A stretch of DNA of 53,798 nucleotides from Pantanalinema sp. GBBB05 (GTDB lineage: Bacteria; Cyanobacteriota; Cyanobacteriia; Leptolyngbyales; Leptolyngbyaceae), in the NCBI GenBank assembly GCA_016743235.1, contig VRZD01000046.1, positions 1-53,798 on the forward strand. Direction: 5' to 3'. The notes under the pieces were generated by a model. The model saw nothing but the letters and a program-made list of their open reading frames with translations. It did not search any database and was not told the origin of the DNA. Shown here piece by piece: positions 22,759-31,990 of the stretch (positions are counted from its first letter, which is position 1; each line of letters opens with the position of its first letter). Made by a program: the position numbers and the translations under genes.

Positions 22759-23913
22759 ATGGATCGTTTGTTTACCCCCCTCCAACAAGGCTTAATCACC
22801 TGGGCATTGATTCTGATTACTGGTTGGATGAGTTTGAATGCCCTGAGCTACTTCAGCGAACTGATTAGCATATTAGTCACTGCTGGATTAATCGCCTTTG
22901 TCCTCAATTATCCAGTTGCCAAGCTCCAATCAGTTCTACCGCGCGGGCTGGCGGCTGGCTTGGTTTATTTACTGGCAGGGGTTGCCGTTGCTTTGTTAGG
23001 CGTGACGATCGCGCCGCCAGTCATTAGTCAGGCGCAACAACTAGTGACTAACTTGCCAGATCTCCTAGCCTCGGGTCAGCAACAATTAGCCTCATTTCAG
23101 GAATGGAGCCAAGCTCATCAGATCCGGTTTGCCATTCCATTACTTCAAGAACAACTTCTCACCCAATTACAACAACGTGCTGAGATGATCGCCAAGGGTG
23201 GCGTAGGGCTATTACTGGGCACATTTAATTGGGTACTGGATTTAATTTTAATTCTCGTGATTTCTTTCTATATGCTGCTGGATGGAGAGCGCTTATGGAA
23301 TGGAGTGACTAGCTTCTTCTCACCCCCAATTCGAGATTTTTTAACTGAATCCTTTCGCCGCAACTTACAACGGTTTTTTTCTGGACAACTGTTGTTAGGG
23401 TTGTTTATGGCAGTGACTCTATCCTTTGCCTTTTACTGGCTACAGGTTCCCTTCTTTCTAGTTTTTGCCATTTTTATTGGCATCATGGAAGTCATTCCAT
23501 TTATTGGAGCGACGTTAGGGATTGTCACTGTTGGAATTTTAGTAGCATTTATTAACTGGTGGTTAGCGATCCAGGTTGTAGGGGTAGCGATCGCCCTTCA
23601 ACAAGTAAAAGATAACCTCCTAGCTCCCCGAATTCTAGGGAATCTAACCGGGTTAAGTCCGGCGACTGTCCTGGCAGCTTTATTGCTGGGTAGTAAGGTC
23701 GCTGGCTTACTGGGAGTGATTCTTGCCATCCCTCTCGCTGGTATGGTTAAAACCATTTTGGTATTGTTACTTGATCCCACGCTACCGCCACAAACCGGTT
23801 CATTTTTCGTTAATCCCCTCGATGTGAAAGAGCCTGACCCTCCCCTCGAATGTGTGATTGATCCAGATGCCTGTGACCCAGTTGAAGCCGTCAGCGAACA
23901 GGTCAAACTTTAA
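22759..23913 (+). CDS. AI-2E family (PerM/TqsA-like) membrane protein
   Basis: I prefer ATG 22759 (MDRLFTPLQQ), with TTAGGAG just upstream, over an in-frame GTG at 22687. The 384-residue product has about eight membrane spans and the AI-2E pattern: two N-terminal span pairs, a periplasmic helical stretch ('ISQAQQLVTNLPDLLASGQQQLASFQEW'), then 'LILILVISFYMLLDGERLW' and the conserved 'FIGIMEVIPFIGATLGIV' and 'NLLAPRILGN..GLSP' segments. Proteins of this family are annotated as autoinducer or ion/substrate exporters, but most substrates are unproven. The last 35 residues are acidic and Pro-rich with two cysteines. Confidence 0.88.
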   Translation: MDRLFTPLQQGLITWALILITGWMSLNALSYFSELISILVTAGLIAFVLNYPVAKLQSVLPRGLAAGLVYLLAGVAVALLGVTIAPPVISQAQQLVTNLPDLLASGQQQLASFQEWSQAHQIRFAIPLLQEQLLTQLQQRAEMIAKGGVGLLLGTFNWVLDLILILVISFYMLLDGERLWNGVTSFFSPPIRDFLTESFRRNLQRFFSGQLLLGLFMAVTLSFAFYWLQVPFFLVFAIFIGIMEVIPFIGATLGIVTVGILVAFINWWLAIQVVGVAIALQQVKDNLLAPRILGNLTGLSPATVLAALLLGSKVAGLLGVILAIPLAGMVKTILVLLLDPTLPPQTGSFFVNPLDVKEPDPPLECVIDPDACDPVEAVSEQVKL

Positions 23914-24020
23914 TCCTGCTCAAACTTTGAGTCTATCTAGGGTGCCAAATCTGCCAAAATCTAACCAGACGGAGATCACCTTCGTAACCTCATCAATCAT
24001 TTCCCAAGCCAGAGACGATG

Positions 24021-24647
24021 TTAGCCCGACAATCGAGCAATGGAGCGCTGAAGATTCTCCCGTGCTTGCACTTCAAGTTGGCTCCGAAACGGCTCTGTGC
24101 TAAATATAGAGGTCCGGTCAAGCAACTCACCCAGAATCGCCTGTCGCTTACAGCGAAAGAGTTCATCAGCCACCCAGGCATATTCCTGGCGAATTTGACG
24201 CTCATACTCTTCAAACCGCTCCGGAGACGCCCCTAGAATTGACAGATCGACATCCATTACCAAACCCTCATCGAGCGATCGCGGTAGCGCTGAATGCCTG
24301 GTTGCTAACACTAGTGCCAAAATCCGCTCTGCCACCTCTGCCGACCCGCCACCCGCTAGGACAGCTTGTTTAGCCCATACAGCGCTTTGTAGCTCGTTAT
24401 CCTGACGCTGCAATGCATATACGGCATCATGAAACCATAGCGCCACCTCCACCTCACCTGGATGTTCCGCGATCGCCAATACCGACTCTAATTTTTCAAT
24501 ACACTCATGGAGATGCTGAAGGGTATGATAGTGACGATGCGGTTCCCGATAGCACACAATGAGCCTATCAAACAAGTCTGCTTCAGGCTGCACAGCTAAC
24601 ATCAACCAGGTCCGCTGCCATGACTGTTGGAGAAGTTGCATCATCAT
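24021..24647 (-). CDS. HD-domain hydrolase, COG4339 type
   Basis: The 208-residue soluble product starts with a helical segment and 'CYREPHRHYHTLQHLHECI' (about residues 32-50), then the HD doublet in 'ALWFHDAVYALQRQDNELQSA' (about 76-96), then 'LVLATRHS' and 'VMDVDLSILGA', which supply later metal ligands. This order is typical of the COG4339 'predicted metal-dependent HD superfamily phosphohydrolase' group. The substrate is unknown; a nucleotide or phosphate ester is the usual guess. The C-terminal helices end in 'VQARENLQRSIARL'. Confidence 0.85.
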   Translation of the reverse strand: MMMQLLQQSWQRTWLMLAVQPEADLFDRLIVCYREPHRHYHTLQHLHECIEKLESVLAIAEHPGEVEVALWFHDAVYALQRQDNELQSAVWAKQAVLAGGGSAEVAERILALVLATRHSALPRSLDEGLVMDVDLSILGASPERFEEYERQIRQEYAWVADELFRCKRQAILGELLDRTSIFSTEPFRSQLEVQARENLQRSIARLSG

Positions 24648-24931
24648 AGGTCAATGTATGGACGAGTCTACAATATATCCAGTTTTCTAGGATGCAAAAA
24701 ATGTATTTTCGGTGGCATTAAAGCATTATTCTAAATGAGATTTGCTGCTTACCTGATTTGTGCCATCAGTGTCTTTGAAAGTGTTAACTCAACGTGTATA
24801 AGGTGCAGGAATGCTTAGCACCAAAAACTTGCTACCTGCCTACGTCTGGTATCTATGCCCACATCGCCTTGTAGACAGAGTCGCCATTTGAACCATAATG
24901 GTTTGAACGCAGGTGAGGTGCTTTTAAGCCA
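24648..24931. other. Divergent intergenic region
   Basis: The region between two divergent genes must hold both promoters. It contains the palindrome AACCATAATGGTT (24893-24905 region) flanked by TTGAAC direct repeats, close to the start at 24932, which could be an operator. No gene or RNA is recognised. Confidence 0.35.
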
Positions 24932-25828
24932 ATGCAGACATTACTCCAGTTGATTCCAGCCTTCAAATCTTTGCTTGAGTTAGGGATGCAGGCGACTCTT
25001 GCTCCAGCAAACAGCCTAAATGGTTGGTCACTTAGCGATCGCGATCCGCAGGTGATTCAGCAATTAAGACCATTGCTGGATTGGTTGTATTGTGACTACT
25101 TTCGAGTTCAGACCGATGGCTGGGAACATCTCCCTCCATCAGGCAAGGCGCTACTCATTGGGTCACATAATGGGGGCTTGGCAGCCCCCGACCTGTACAT
25201 GGTCATGCGCGACTGGTATGACAAATTTGGGGTCGATCGTCCGGCGTATGCCCTAATGAATCCTGCCATCTGGACAGCCATGCCCGGTTCAGCCCGTCTA
25301 GCAGCCCAAGTCGGGGCCCTGCGGGCTCACCCCAAAATGGCATTAGCCGCACTACAACAAAATGCCACACTGTTAATTTATCCTGGCGGAGCACAGGATG
25401 TATTTCGCCCTTATTCAGAGCGCCACAAAATTCATTTACATGGTCGTCGTGGATTCATCAAACTGGCATTACAAACAGAGACGCCGATCGTACCTGTAAT
25501 TTCCGCTGGCGCCCATTCCACCTTGATTGTGCTCGCTGATATTTACCCCCAACTGCAACAACTGCATCAGTATGGTTTACCGTGGTTGTTTGGCATCGAC
25601 CCTGAAGTGTGTCCAATTTATTTAGGGCTACCCTGGGGCATTGCGATCGGTCCCTTGCCCAACATTCCCTTTCCCGTGCAAATTCACACCCGCGTTTGTC
25701 GTCCGATCGTATTTGAGCGGTATGGCGAGGCTGCCGCTGATGATCGAGAATACGTAGATCGGTGCTACGACCTTGTCCAAACCCGGATGCAGTCCGAGTT
25801 AGATCGCCTGACTCAATCACTGGGTTGA
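24932..25828 (+). CDS. Phospholipid/glycerol acyltransferase family protein
   Basis: The 298-residue product fits the PlsC/LPLAT superfamily. The acyltransferase block begins at about residue 60 ('DYFRVQTDGWEHLPPSGKALLIGSHNGGLAAPDLYMVM'), with catalytic His in 'GSHNGG' and the Asp a few residues on. Block III is 'LLIYPGGAQDVFRPYSER', the diacylglycerol-acyltransferase-like version of the usual FPEG motif, then 'FIKLALQTETPIVPVISAGAH'. It resembles cyanobacterial and plastid acyltransferases that make storage or wax-type lipids, but the acyl acceptor is not determinable. It faces the lipase-like gene at 25834 with only five bases between stops. Confidence 0.85.
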   Translation: MQTLLQLIPAFKSLLELGMQATLAPANSLNGWSLSDRDPQVIQQLRPLLDWLYCDYFRVQTDGWEHLPPSGKALLIGSHNGGLAAPDLYMVMRDWYDKFGVDRPAYALMNPAIWTAMPGSARLAAQVGALRAHPKMALAALQQNATLLIYPGGAQDVFRPYSERHKIHLHGRRGFIKLALQTETPIVPVISAGAHSTLIVLADIYPQLQQLHQYGLPWLFGIDPEVCPIYLGLPWGIAIGPLPNIPFPVQIHTRVCRPIVFERYGEAAADDREYVDRCYDLVQTRMQSELDRLTQSLG

Positions 25829-25833
25829 GTCCC

Positions 25834-26448
25834 TTACCCTTGCAGAGCTAACGACTGGAGTACAATCTCTTGAACCCGACGATCGTTCATCATAAAGGTA
25901 TGCCAGACATTGAGTTGCACCAGTCGATCCTGGTCAGACAGGCGAGTTTCGCTTAAGGCCACAATGCCATCATTGAGTTCCATGCCAAACGGACTCAGAA
26001 CCCCTCTAGGACCACTCGTTCCCGCCACGATCGTATAAGGGGTTTGCAGAGGAGGCATCGCCGCATAAAAGTTATGACAGGTCAAGTTAAAGCCACATTG
26101 ACCCGAAAACCATTGAAACGGTAGCAGTCGCCAGGCATGAGCCGCTAGCCGAGGCGGTTGGTTGGGAGTCCCAAGCATGATGATATGGGCTGGGGGAGCA
26201 ATATTCGCTAAACCCAAAGCCGATCGCACAAGCAAACCACCCAATGAATGGGCAACGACGCCATAAGTCCCCTGTTGGGCAAGAGCTTTCAGGTGCAGCT
26301 GTAGTCGTTCCACAATCCGATCGTAGGATTCCATAAAAGCAGCATAGCCAAAGTGTTCTGGCAGATGTCCAGCCAACTGAAGCTGCTGCTCTAACTGAAC
26401 CAACGAAAATGGGCTGCGCCCCAGTCCATGAATTAGGAGAACCTTCAT
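25834..26448 (-). CDS. Lipase-like alpha/beta hydrolase
   Basis: The 204-residue core reads 'MKVLLIHGLGRSPFSLVQLEQQL' at the start, which matches the natural beginning of small cyanobacterial triacylglycerol-lipase-like proteins. An in-frame extension reaches back to 26571 but adds 41 residues of unlikely sequence. The nucleophile is in 'YGVVAHSLGGLLVR' (AHSLGG), the acidic residue is probably in 'MELNDGIVALSE', and the late His is in 'NVWHTFMMND'. No signal peptide is visible. The convergent neighbour is an acyltransferase, so a lipid-remodelling link is tempting but only positional. The upstream hypothetical gene ends about 138 bases before this start. Confidence 0.8.
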   Translation of the reverse strand: MKVLLIHGLGRSPFSLVQLEQQLQLAGHLPEHFGYAAFMESYDRIVERLQLHLKALAQQGTYGVVAHSLGGLLVRSALGLANIAPPAHIIMLGTPNQPPRLAAHAWRLLPFQWFSGQCGFNLTCHNFYAAMPPLQTPYTIVAGTSGPRGVLSPFGMELNDGIVALSETRLSDQDRLVQLNVWHTFMMNDRRVQEIVLQSLALQG

Positions 26449-26585
26449 TGCGATTGGATTAAGTGATCTGTACAGTCCAGGATGATAGCGATCGCCACTT
26501 GTAACCCGTGCTGGTTCAACCGTTGTTGCGTTCATTTGCATCAGCGTTAGATTCATCAACTCCAGCACCAACGAGCTTCACTCAT

Positions 26586-26960
26586 TTAACCAGTGGGTTG
26601 TTGAGAGTTGGTCATTACCCAATAGAGCAGTGTTAGGGCTTGCCCAATCTGGATCTTGATGGACGCCAAACGAGACGGTAACTTCAATTCATTTTGCAAC
26701 AGAACTTTGACAGAACTAGTCATCGGGAGGCACTCTCCGGCAGGAGGCGGTAACAGCACGGTGGGCATTTCAACTGATGGAATTGCCGGATGAGCCGCTG
26801 CTGCACTTATTAAGGGCTGCTCTTGCCTAAATAAGTGATCGAGCTTAAGTGGAGATGAAATATGAGGGTCTGGTGCGATCGTTTCCCAAGGATCAGGAAT
26901 GATTGATTCAGAATCGAGTTCAGATAATTTAGGGGGATTTTTGTTAGTTTTCTTAAACAT
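26586..26960 (-). CDS. Hypothetical Pro-rich protein
   Basis: The 124-residue product has a basic start (MFKKTNKNPPK), then an acidic, Pro-rich and probably disordered stretch ('DSESIIPDPWETIAPDPH'). A C-terminal helical segment of about 40 residues follows, with 'SVKVLLQNELKLPSRLASIKIQIGQALTLLYWVM'. There is no signal peptide. GAGGTGA lies about nine bases ahead of the ATG, supporting the start. I do not recognise a family; the disordered tail plus C-terminal amphipathic helix suggests a partner-binding protein. Confidence 0.6.
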   Translation of the reverse strand: MFKKTNKNPPKLSELDSESIIPDPWETIAPDPHISSPLKLDHLFRQEQPLISAAAAHPAIPSVEMPTVLLPPPAGECLPMTSSVKVLLQNELKLPSRLASIKIQIGQALTLLYWVMTNSQQPTG

Positions 26961-27242
26961 GATCCAATCACCTCACTGCTGATTGATCGGAGGTTAAACT
27001 GATACCAAAATAAGGCTACGCCGAAGATTATTCCTACCTTGATCATAACAGTGACATCCATTAAAGGTATTACAAAATGTAAGAAACTATGGGTTAATTC
27101 GGCACAATATGCTGTAAAAAATTAATGCTTAACGGGATTCGCGATCGAGCCATTTCGCCGTCTCAGCAGGTGTTGCCAAAGCGAAAGTGAACACCTTATG
27201 TTTGGAATTAAGCAGCTACCACAAAACAAGTTTCAGTTAGCG

Positions 27243-27470
27243 TCAGTTACTACTGCTCTTGCCAACGGCTAACTGGTTAAACGGCTGCGATCGAGCAGCT
27301 TGACAATTACTGCCCTCAATTTCAATCAACCCCTCACGGCTAAGTTTTGCAAACATGCACGACAGTGTTTCGGGAATTACCCTCAGTCTGGCAGCCAATT
27401 GCCCCTTGGGTAAATCCGCCGATCGCTCAGGTATGCAGGGGCGATCGGTAACGCAAATCCTTAGCGTCAT
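27243..27470 (-). pseudogene. Remnant of a Crp/Fnr family regulator
   Basis: The frame encodes 'LPKGQLAARLRVIPETLSCM' followed by 'FAKLSREGLIEIEGSN', which is the C-terminal helix-turn-helix of Crp/Fnr (Dnr-like) regulators. Nothing of the cyclic-nucleotide-binding beta-barrel (about 150 residues) can be found upstream, where 39 bases lead straight to the next gene. The residue before the recognition-helix Met is Cys where Arg is usual. After the HTH the sequence becomes unrelated. I read it as a 5'-truncated gene. Since only the DNA-binding part is left and no ribosome site is seen, it is unlikely to be expressed as a regulator. Confidence 0.75.
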
Positions 27471-27509
27471 TGGCTCAGAAACTTGCTTGATGCGGCAGCG
27501 TCCTTGAAA

Positions 27510-27947
27510 TCATCGCAGCTTGATGGAATCCTGGACCAACAACCAGTACAGCGTGGCTGTTACCAAACCACCGACGAGAAATGCCCACAACTCTATCCCG
27601 AAAAAATGTTGTTGTAGATAGCTGGTAAAAGATTCCTGCGGGGGACCAGAATTATCACCACTGGCAAGGTACGATTGCCAAATAATGGGTAGGTAAACGA
27701 CAACCCCCAGTACTGTACCCACGCCTGCCGTTATCCGAGCAGTAAGCGGCATGAATCTTGAGATTAGCCATAGGGTAGGTAAGAAGATCAGTCCACTGAC
27801 TGCGAAGGAAAAGATACTACCCAGGCAAAACAGGGCAAAAAACCAGAAGATGGGATCTTTGCTAGGAAGTAGAATTACGATCGCCCCACTGTAGACCAAA
27901 GGTATGACTAAGGGCGCTAAACCGATCGCTTTCCAGGAAAATTTCAT
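27510..27947 (-). CDS. Four-span membrane hypothetical protein
   Basis: The 145-residue product is hydrophobic, with about four predicted membrane spans (residues 10-28, 33-58, 70-88, 115-137). A Ser/Gly/Pro-rich loop ('SYLASGDNSGPPQESFTSYLQ') lies between spans three and four. No family is recognised and there are no conserved charged motifs to suggest a transporter. The ribosome site is weak. It sits just upstream (in transcription order) of the Crp/Fnr remnant, which is probably accidental. Confidence 0.65.
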   Translation of the reverse strand: MKFSWKAIGLAPLVIPLVYSGAIVILLPSKDPIFWFFALFCLGSIFSFAVSGLIFLPTLWLISRFMPLTARITAGVGTVLGVVVYLPIIWQSYLASGDNSGPPQESFTSYLQQHFFGIELWAFLVGGLVTATLYWLLVQDSIKLR

Positions 27948-28065
27948 AAGCCGCTCTATTCAGGCTTGGTAAAGTGTTACACCTCAGGGCAGGCAAGAAT
28001 TTATTAATTGCTTAGCTTCACTCTAGCCTTCTCAATGAACCTTCCAGGAACTACCTACCACCCGC

Positions 28066-28827
28066 TCACACCGCAAAACTCTCGATTACCGGCGTTAAGA
28101 TGGCTTGATGGTGTGGGGCAAACTGATAAGCTAAAACCTTGCCCAACTCCCATTCTTTCAGTTCCTGGGCAATCGGATGCTCTCCCAACTCTAGCTGAAA
28201 CCCACCAGAACCTCGACCAGTCGATTGATTTCGCTCACTCACCACTAGCTCAGAACGCAGCAGATGCCCTTGCCGTACTGTGATCGGATGCAGCCGCGAT
28301 CGCGGAGTAGGGCTGAGCACTCCTGTTCGAGCGGTTAGCGTCAGAATATGTTGACCAGCCTCATTCAGGTGACATTTCACCCACTCACCATCCCGTTCAA
28401 ACGTAATTTCAGCCAGAAACTTGGGATATCCGGCTAATTCCACTCCAGAGGCGTAGGCAATTTCTGTTGTTACGGGTAGGTGATGGATATACATTTTGGG
28501 TACGGCGGGTACCTGGCGAAAAGTTCCAACAAACACTGGCGAAGGTTCGTCTAACATTACAGGAATTCCAATTGACACTTCGTTGTAGGGTCCAATATCA
28601 CTATCTCGGTACTCTAATGCAGAGATAGAAACAACACAGTGCCAGGGAGTAATTCGTAATGGGTGTAGCCGCGAGGAAGGTAATAATGGCTTGATCTTTG
28701 TGATCGGGGCAAGCAATTGGACAGAAAGGGTCGCAACATCGTAGTAGAAAACAGGAAAGAAAATGGTTTTACTGCCCCAAGGCACTTCTACATGTTCAAT
28801 CTGCTGAAAAAACTCTTCATGCCTCAT
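28066..28827 (-). CDS. Acetoacetate decarboxylase-like protein
   Basis: The 253-residue product belongs to the acetoacetate decarboxylase (ADC) superfamily. It has 'LLPSSRLHPLRITPWHCVVSI' early, 'GPYNEVSIGIPV' (79-90), and the active-site segment 'SGVELAGYPKFLAEI' (127-141), in which K136 is in the position of the Schiff-base Lys. The Glu of classical ADC is represented by 'GVELAGYPK'. Many bacterial members are not true decarboxylases but act as aldolases or dehydratases, so the reaction is open. AAGGAG is seven bases ahead of the ATG. It is followed on the same strand, 55 bases upstream, by glutathione peroxidase. Confidence 0.85.
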   Translation of the reverse strand: MRHEEFFQQIEHVEVPWGSKTIFFPVFYYDVATLSVQLLAPITKIKPLLPSSRLHPLRITPWHCVVSISALEYRDSDIGPYNEVSIGIPVMLDEPSPVFVGTFRQVPAVPKMYIHHLPVTTEIAYASGVELAGYPKFLAEITFERDGEWVKCHLNEAGQHILTLTARTGVLSPTPRSRLHPITVRQGHLLRSELVVSERNQSTGRGSGGFQLELGEHPIAQELKEWELGKVLAYQFAPHHQAILTPVIESFAV

Positions 28828-28882
28828 CCGTTTTCTCCTTGCCTAATATCTTTAGGATTACTCACAAATTAGTTCTTAGCCC

Positions 28883-29377
28883 TTACAGCAAGGTCTGAAT
28901 ATCTTTTGCTAAATCTTCCGGCTTGACCGTTGGAGGATAGCGTTTAACCACCTTTCCACTCCGATCAACCAGAAATTTGGTGAAGTTCCACTTAATCCCT
29001 TCGGTCCCAAAAATACCCGGTGCAGCTTTAGTTAAATACTGATACAAGGGATGAGCATTGTTCCCATTCACCTCAATTTTCTGAAACAGTGGAAAGGCAA
29101 CGCCAAAGTTAGTTTCACAGAAGGACTGAATCTGGTCTGAGTTGCCTGGTTCTTGCTGTCCGAATTGGTTACAGGGAAATCCTAAAATCACCAAGCCTTG
29201 GTTGGCATATTGAGCATACAACGCTTGCAGCCCCTTATATTGAGGCGTAAAGCCACACTGGCTGGCTGTGTTGACAATCAGTAAAACTTTATCTTTATAG
29301 GTATTAAATGACACTGACTTGCCATCAATGCTTGTTGCCGAAAGCTCGTAAATTGACGCAGGTGCTTGTGCTGTCAT
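28883..29377 (-). CDS. Glutathione peroxidase (Cys type)
   Basis: From ATG 29377 the 164-residue product matches the GPx family. It has the peroxidatic Cys C41 in 'VNTASQCGFTPQY' (Cys, not Sec), Gln in 'GFPCNQFGQQEPG', and Trp/Asn in 'IKWNFTKFLVDRSG'. A second Cys in 'FPCNQF' fits the thioredoxin-dependent resolving type common in plants and cyanobacteria. It probably reduces lipid or hydrogen peroxides with thioredoxin. An in-frame ATG at 29407 would add 10 residues and cannot be excluded. It likely shares a transcript with the ADC-like gene. Confidence 0.92.
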   Translation of the reverse strand: MTAQAPASIYELSATSIDGKSVSFNTYKDKVLLIVNTASQCGFTPQYKGLQALYAQYANQGLVILGFPCNQFGQQEPGNSDQIQSFCETNFGVAFPLFQKIEVNGNNAHPLYQYLTKAAPGIFGTEGIKWNFTKFLVDRSGKVVKRYPPTVKPEDLAKDIQTLL

Positions 29378-29671
29378 TGGGTCAACCACTTCCTCAATAG
29401 GAAACATTACTTCAAGATCCCATTATGACCCGTTTCGGCTAACTATCTGCTGAAGCCTGGTTCAAACCAGCCAAGCATTACACCAGCCATCCTCTCGCCT
29501 GGCAAGGCATGAGAACTAAATGAGTGAGATAGATCAACACGCCCAGAATTGCCACAAACCTGCCACATTCTTTTCCTACCTTTAAACCATAACCGGGTCA
29601 GTTGATTGACTGACACCCTACGTTCACATCCGTGAATAAACCGCTCTAGCAGGCATGGGGCATGGCTTTTC

Positions 29672-31984
29672 ATGAAAACTCATGGTTTGAATCTAACAAG
29701 GATGGTAATGAGTAGCACCTACGATCCGGTGCTGGTACTGGTATCGATCGCGATCGCGGTTTTGGCAGCCTATGCCGCTTTAATCCTGGCGCGGCAGGTC
29801 ACAGTAACTCGGGCTTGGAACCAACGATTTTGGCTCCTGGGCGGTGCAGTATCGATGGGAATTGGCATTTGGTCAATGCATTTCGTAGGTATGCTAGCGT
29901 TCTGTTTACCGATTCCCGTGAGTTATAACTTGGCGATCGTGGTGGCATCCCTGGTTGTGGCAATTCTGGCATCGGGGTTAGCGTTGTTTCTAGTCAGTCG
30001 CCAACACTTGGGAAGCAAGCTCCTCCTGGGAGGGAGCGTGTTAATGGGGTGTGGGATTGCTACCATGCATTACTTGGGCATGGCTGCCATGCAGTTATCC
30101 GCGATCGCGCACTATAACGGGTGGATAGTTGCCCTATCGATTGGGCTGGCGATCGTCATTTCCTCTATTGCTCTCTGGCTTGCCTTTCGCCTCCGAGATG
30201 CCCGACCTGGCGCCGCAGCAAGTTGGCAAAAAATTGGAAGTGCCACCCTAATGGGAGTTGCTATCCCGATTATGCATTACACCGGGATGGCCGCCGTTCA
30301 GTTTGTGCCAACCTCCTTAGAAACTCTTCCTGCCACTGCTTCGATCGATCCCTCTACGCTTGCGATCATGGTCAGTGCATTTGCGTTTGGGGTCTTGGGG
30401 CTGGCATTACTAGTAGTATTAGAAGCCCAGGTGAGTGAGCGAACTCTTGCCTTAGTGACCGCAAACGAGACCTTGCAACAGCAGATTGTAGAGCGGCAGA
30501 TCATTGAAACTGATCTCAAACATGTGCAAACCGTATTAAAGAATCGGGCAGAACAGTTACGTCACCAAAACCAAATTTTGCTCCAGCTTTCCAAACACCA
30601 TGCTATCCGTCACGGGGATTTACAAGCAGCTGCCCAGGCTGCTACAGCAGCGACTGCAAGAACAATCAACGCCGATCGTGTCAGCATTTGGTTGTATAAC
30701 GAAGGGAAAGATATCCTCTCCTGCCTGAGTTTGTTTGAACGAATTTCCTCTTGCTACCATGAGGGCATGACCTTGGCAGCGGCTGACTATCCAGCCTATT
30801 TTCATGCGATCGCCACAGAGGATCTGATCGCCGTTTACGATACCCACACCGATCCTAGAACTTGCGAGCTTGCTCAAACCTATCTTCAGCCGTCCAATAT
30901 CTGCTCAATGCTGAATGTCCCAATTCGTTTAGTTGGGGAAACGATTGGCGTCTTAAGAGTTAAGCAGATTGATCAAAAGCGCCAATGGTGTCCTGAGGAC
31001 GAAAGTTTCGCTCGCGCGATCGCCGATTTGGTGGCACTCGCCATGGATGCCCGAGATAGCCAACTAGCAGAAATGCAGATCAGACAGCAAGCCAAGGATT
31101 TAGAGGAAGCCTTGCGAGAGCTGCAACGCACTCAAGCGCAGATTATCCAAAATGAGAAGATGTCCAGCCTAGGACAGATGGTAGCTGGTGTAGCGCATGA
31201 AATTAATAACCCAATTAACTTCATCCACGGCAACCTCAACCACATTAGCCAGTACATGAGTGACCTGCTCAACCTGTTAAACCTCTACCAGCAGCACTAT
31301 CCCGATCCAGCACCAGAAATTGAGGCAGAAATTGAGGCAGTTGATCTGGAGTTTTTAACTATCGATTTAACCAACGTTCTCCGATCCATGCGTCTGGGAA
31401 CCGATCGCATTCGTGAGATTGTCTTATCTCTCCGCAACTTTTCGCGACTGGATGAAGCCGAGGTGAAAAATGTAGATATCCACCAGGGAATTGATAGCAC
31501 TCTAACCATCTTGCATAGCCGATTAAAGGCAAAACCTGAACATCCTGAGATCCAGGTGATTAAAGACTACGGACAATTACCCCTAGTGGAATGCTATGCG
31601 GGACAGCTCAATCAAGTGTTTATGAATATCCTGACGAACGCGATCGATACGTTGGATGAACAGAACCAGCACCGAACTTACCAGGAGATGATCGCTAACC
31701 CGAGTCAAATTCAAATTCGGACTAAAGTCATTGCCCCAGAACGGATTGCCATTCACATTATCGATAATGGCTTGGGAATGAGCGAAGATGTCTGCTCTAA
31801 GCTGTTTGATCCATTCTTTACCACCAAGCCAATTGGTAAAGGCACTGGATTAGGTCTGTCGATTAGCTATCAAATTATTGTGGAAAAATCAGGTGGTAAG
31901 TTCTATTGCCATTCGACTCCAGGACAAGGCACAGAGTTTATCATCGAATTACCCACGCATCAAGCTGTCCGGCAAGTGGCATAA
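29672..31984 (+). CDS. MHYT-GAF sensor histidine kinase
   Basis: The 770-residue product has seven or so membrane spans with three MHYT-type motifs: 'SMHFVGM' (about 69), 'TMHYLGM' (132) and 'MHYTGM' (201), the proposed copper-linked gas or redox sensor of the MHYT domain. A coiled-coil signalling helix (252-300) leads to a GAF domain (305-465, non-bilin type without the DXCF or CH motifs). A second coil leads to HisKA with H509 ('GVAHEINNPINFIHGNL') and an ATPase domain with 'NAIDTLDEQ', 'DNGLGM' and 'GTGLGLSISYQI'. No receiver is attached. Its stop is six bases from that of the convergent 1309-residue hybrid kinase. Confidence 0.93.
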   Translation: MKTHGLNLTRMVMSSTYDPVLVLVSIAIAVLAAYAALILARQVTVTRAWNQRFWLLGGAVSMGIGIWSMHFVGMLAFCLPIPVSYNLAIVVASLVVAILASGLALFLVSRQHLGSKLLLGGSVLMGCGIATMHYLGMAAMQLSAIAHYNGWIVALSIGLAIVISSIALWLAFRLRDARPGAAASWQKIGSATLMGVAIPIMHYTGMAAVQFVPTSLETLPATASIDPSTLAIMVSAFAFGVLGLALLVVLEAQVSERTLALVTANETLQQQIVERQIIETDLKHVQTVLKNRAEQLRHQNQILLQLSKHHAIRHGDLQAAAQAATAATARTINADRVSIWLYNEGKDILSCLSLFERISSCYHEGMTLAAADYPAYFHAIATEDLIAVYDTHTDPRTCELAQTYLQPSNICSMLNVPIRLVGETIGVLRVKQIDQKRQWCPEDESFARAIADLVALAMDARDSQLAEMQIRQQAKDLEEALRELQRTQAQIIQNEKMSSLGQMVAGVAHEINNPINFIHGNLNHISQYMSDLLNLLNLYQQHYPDPAPEIEAEIEAVDLEFLTIDLTNVLRSMRLGTDRIREIVLSLRNFSRLDEAEVKNVDIHQGIDSTLTILHSRLKAKPEHPEIQVIKDYGQLPLVECYAGQLNQVFMNILTNAIDTLDEQNQHRTYQEMIANPSQIQIRTKVIAPERIAIHIIDNGLGMSEDVCSKLFDPFFTTKPIGKGTGLGLSISYQIIVEKSGGKFYCHSTPGQGTEFIIELPTHQAVRQVA

Positions 31985-31990
31985 ACGGCT

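Noticed and set aside
29672..31984. Bilin-binding GAF in the MHYT kinase
   Set aside because: The GAF lacks DXCF and a Cys at the bilin position; it looks like an ordinary GAF.
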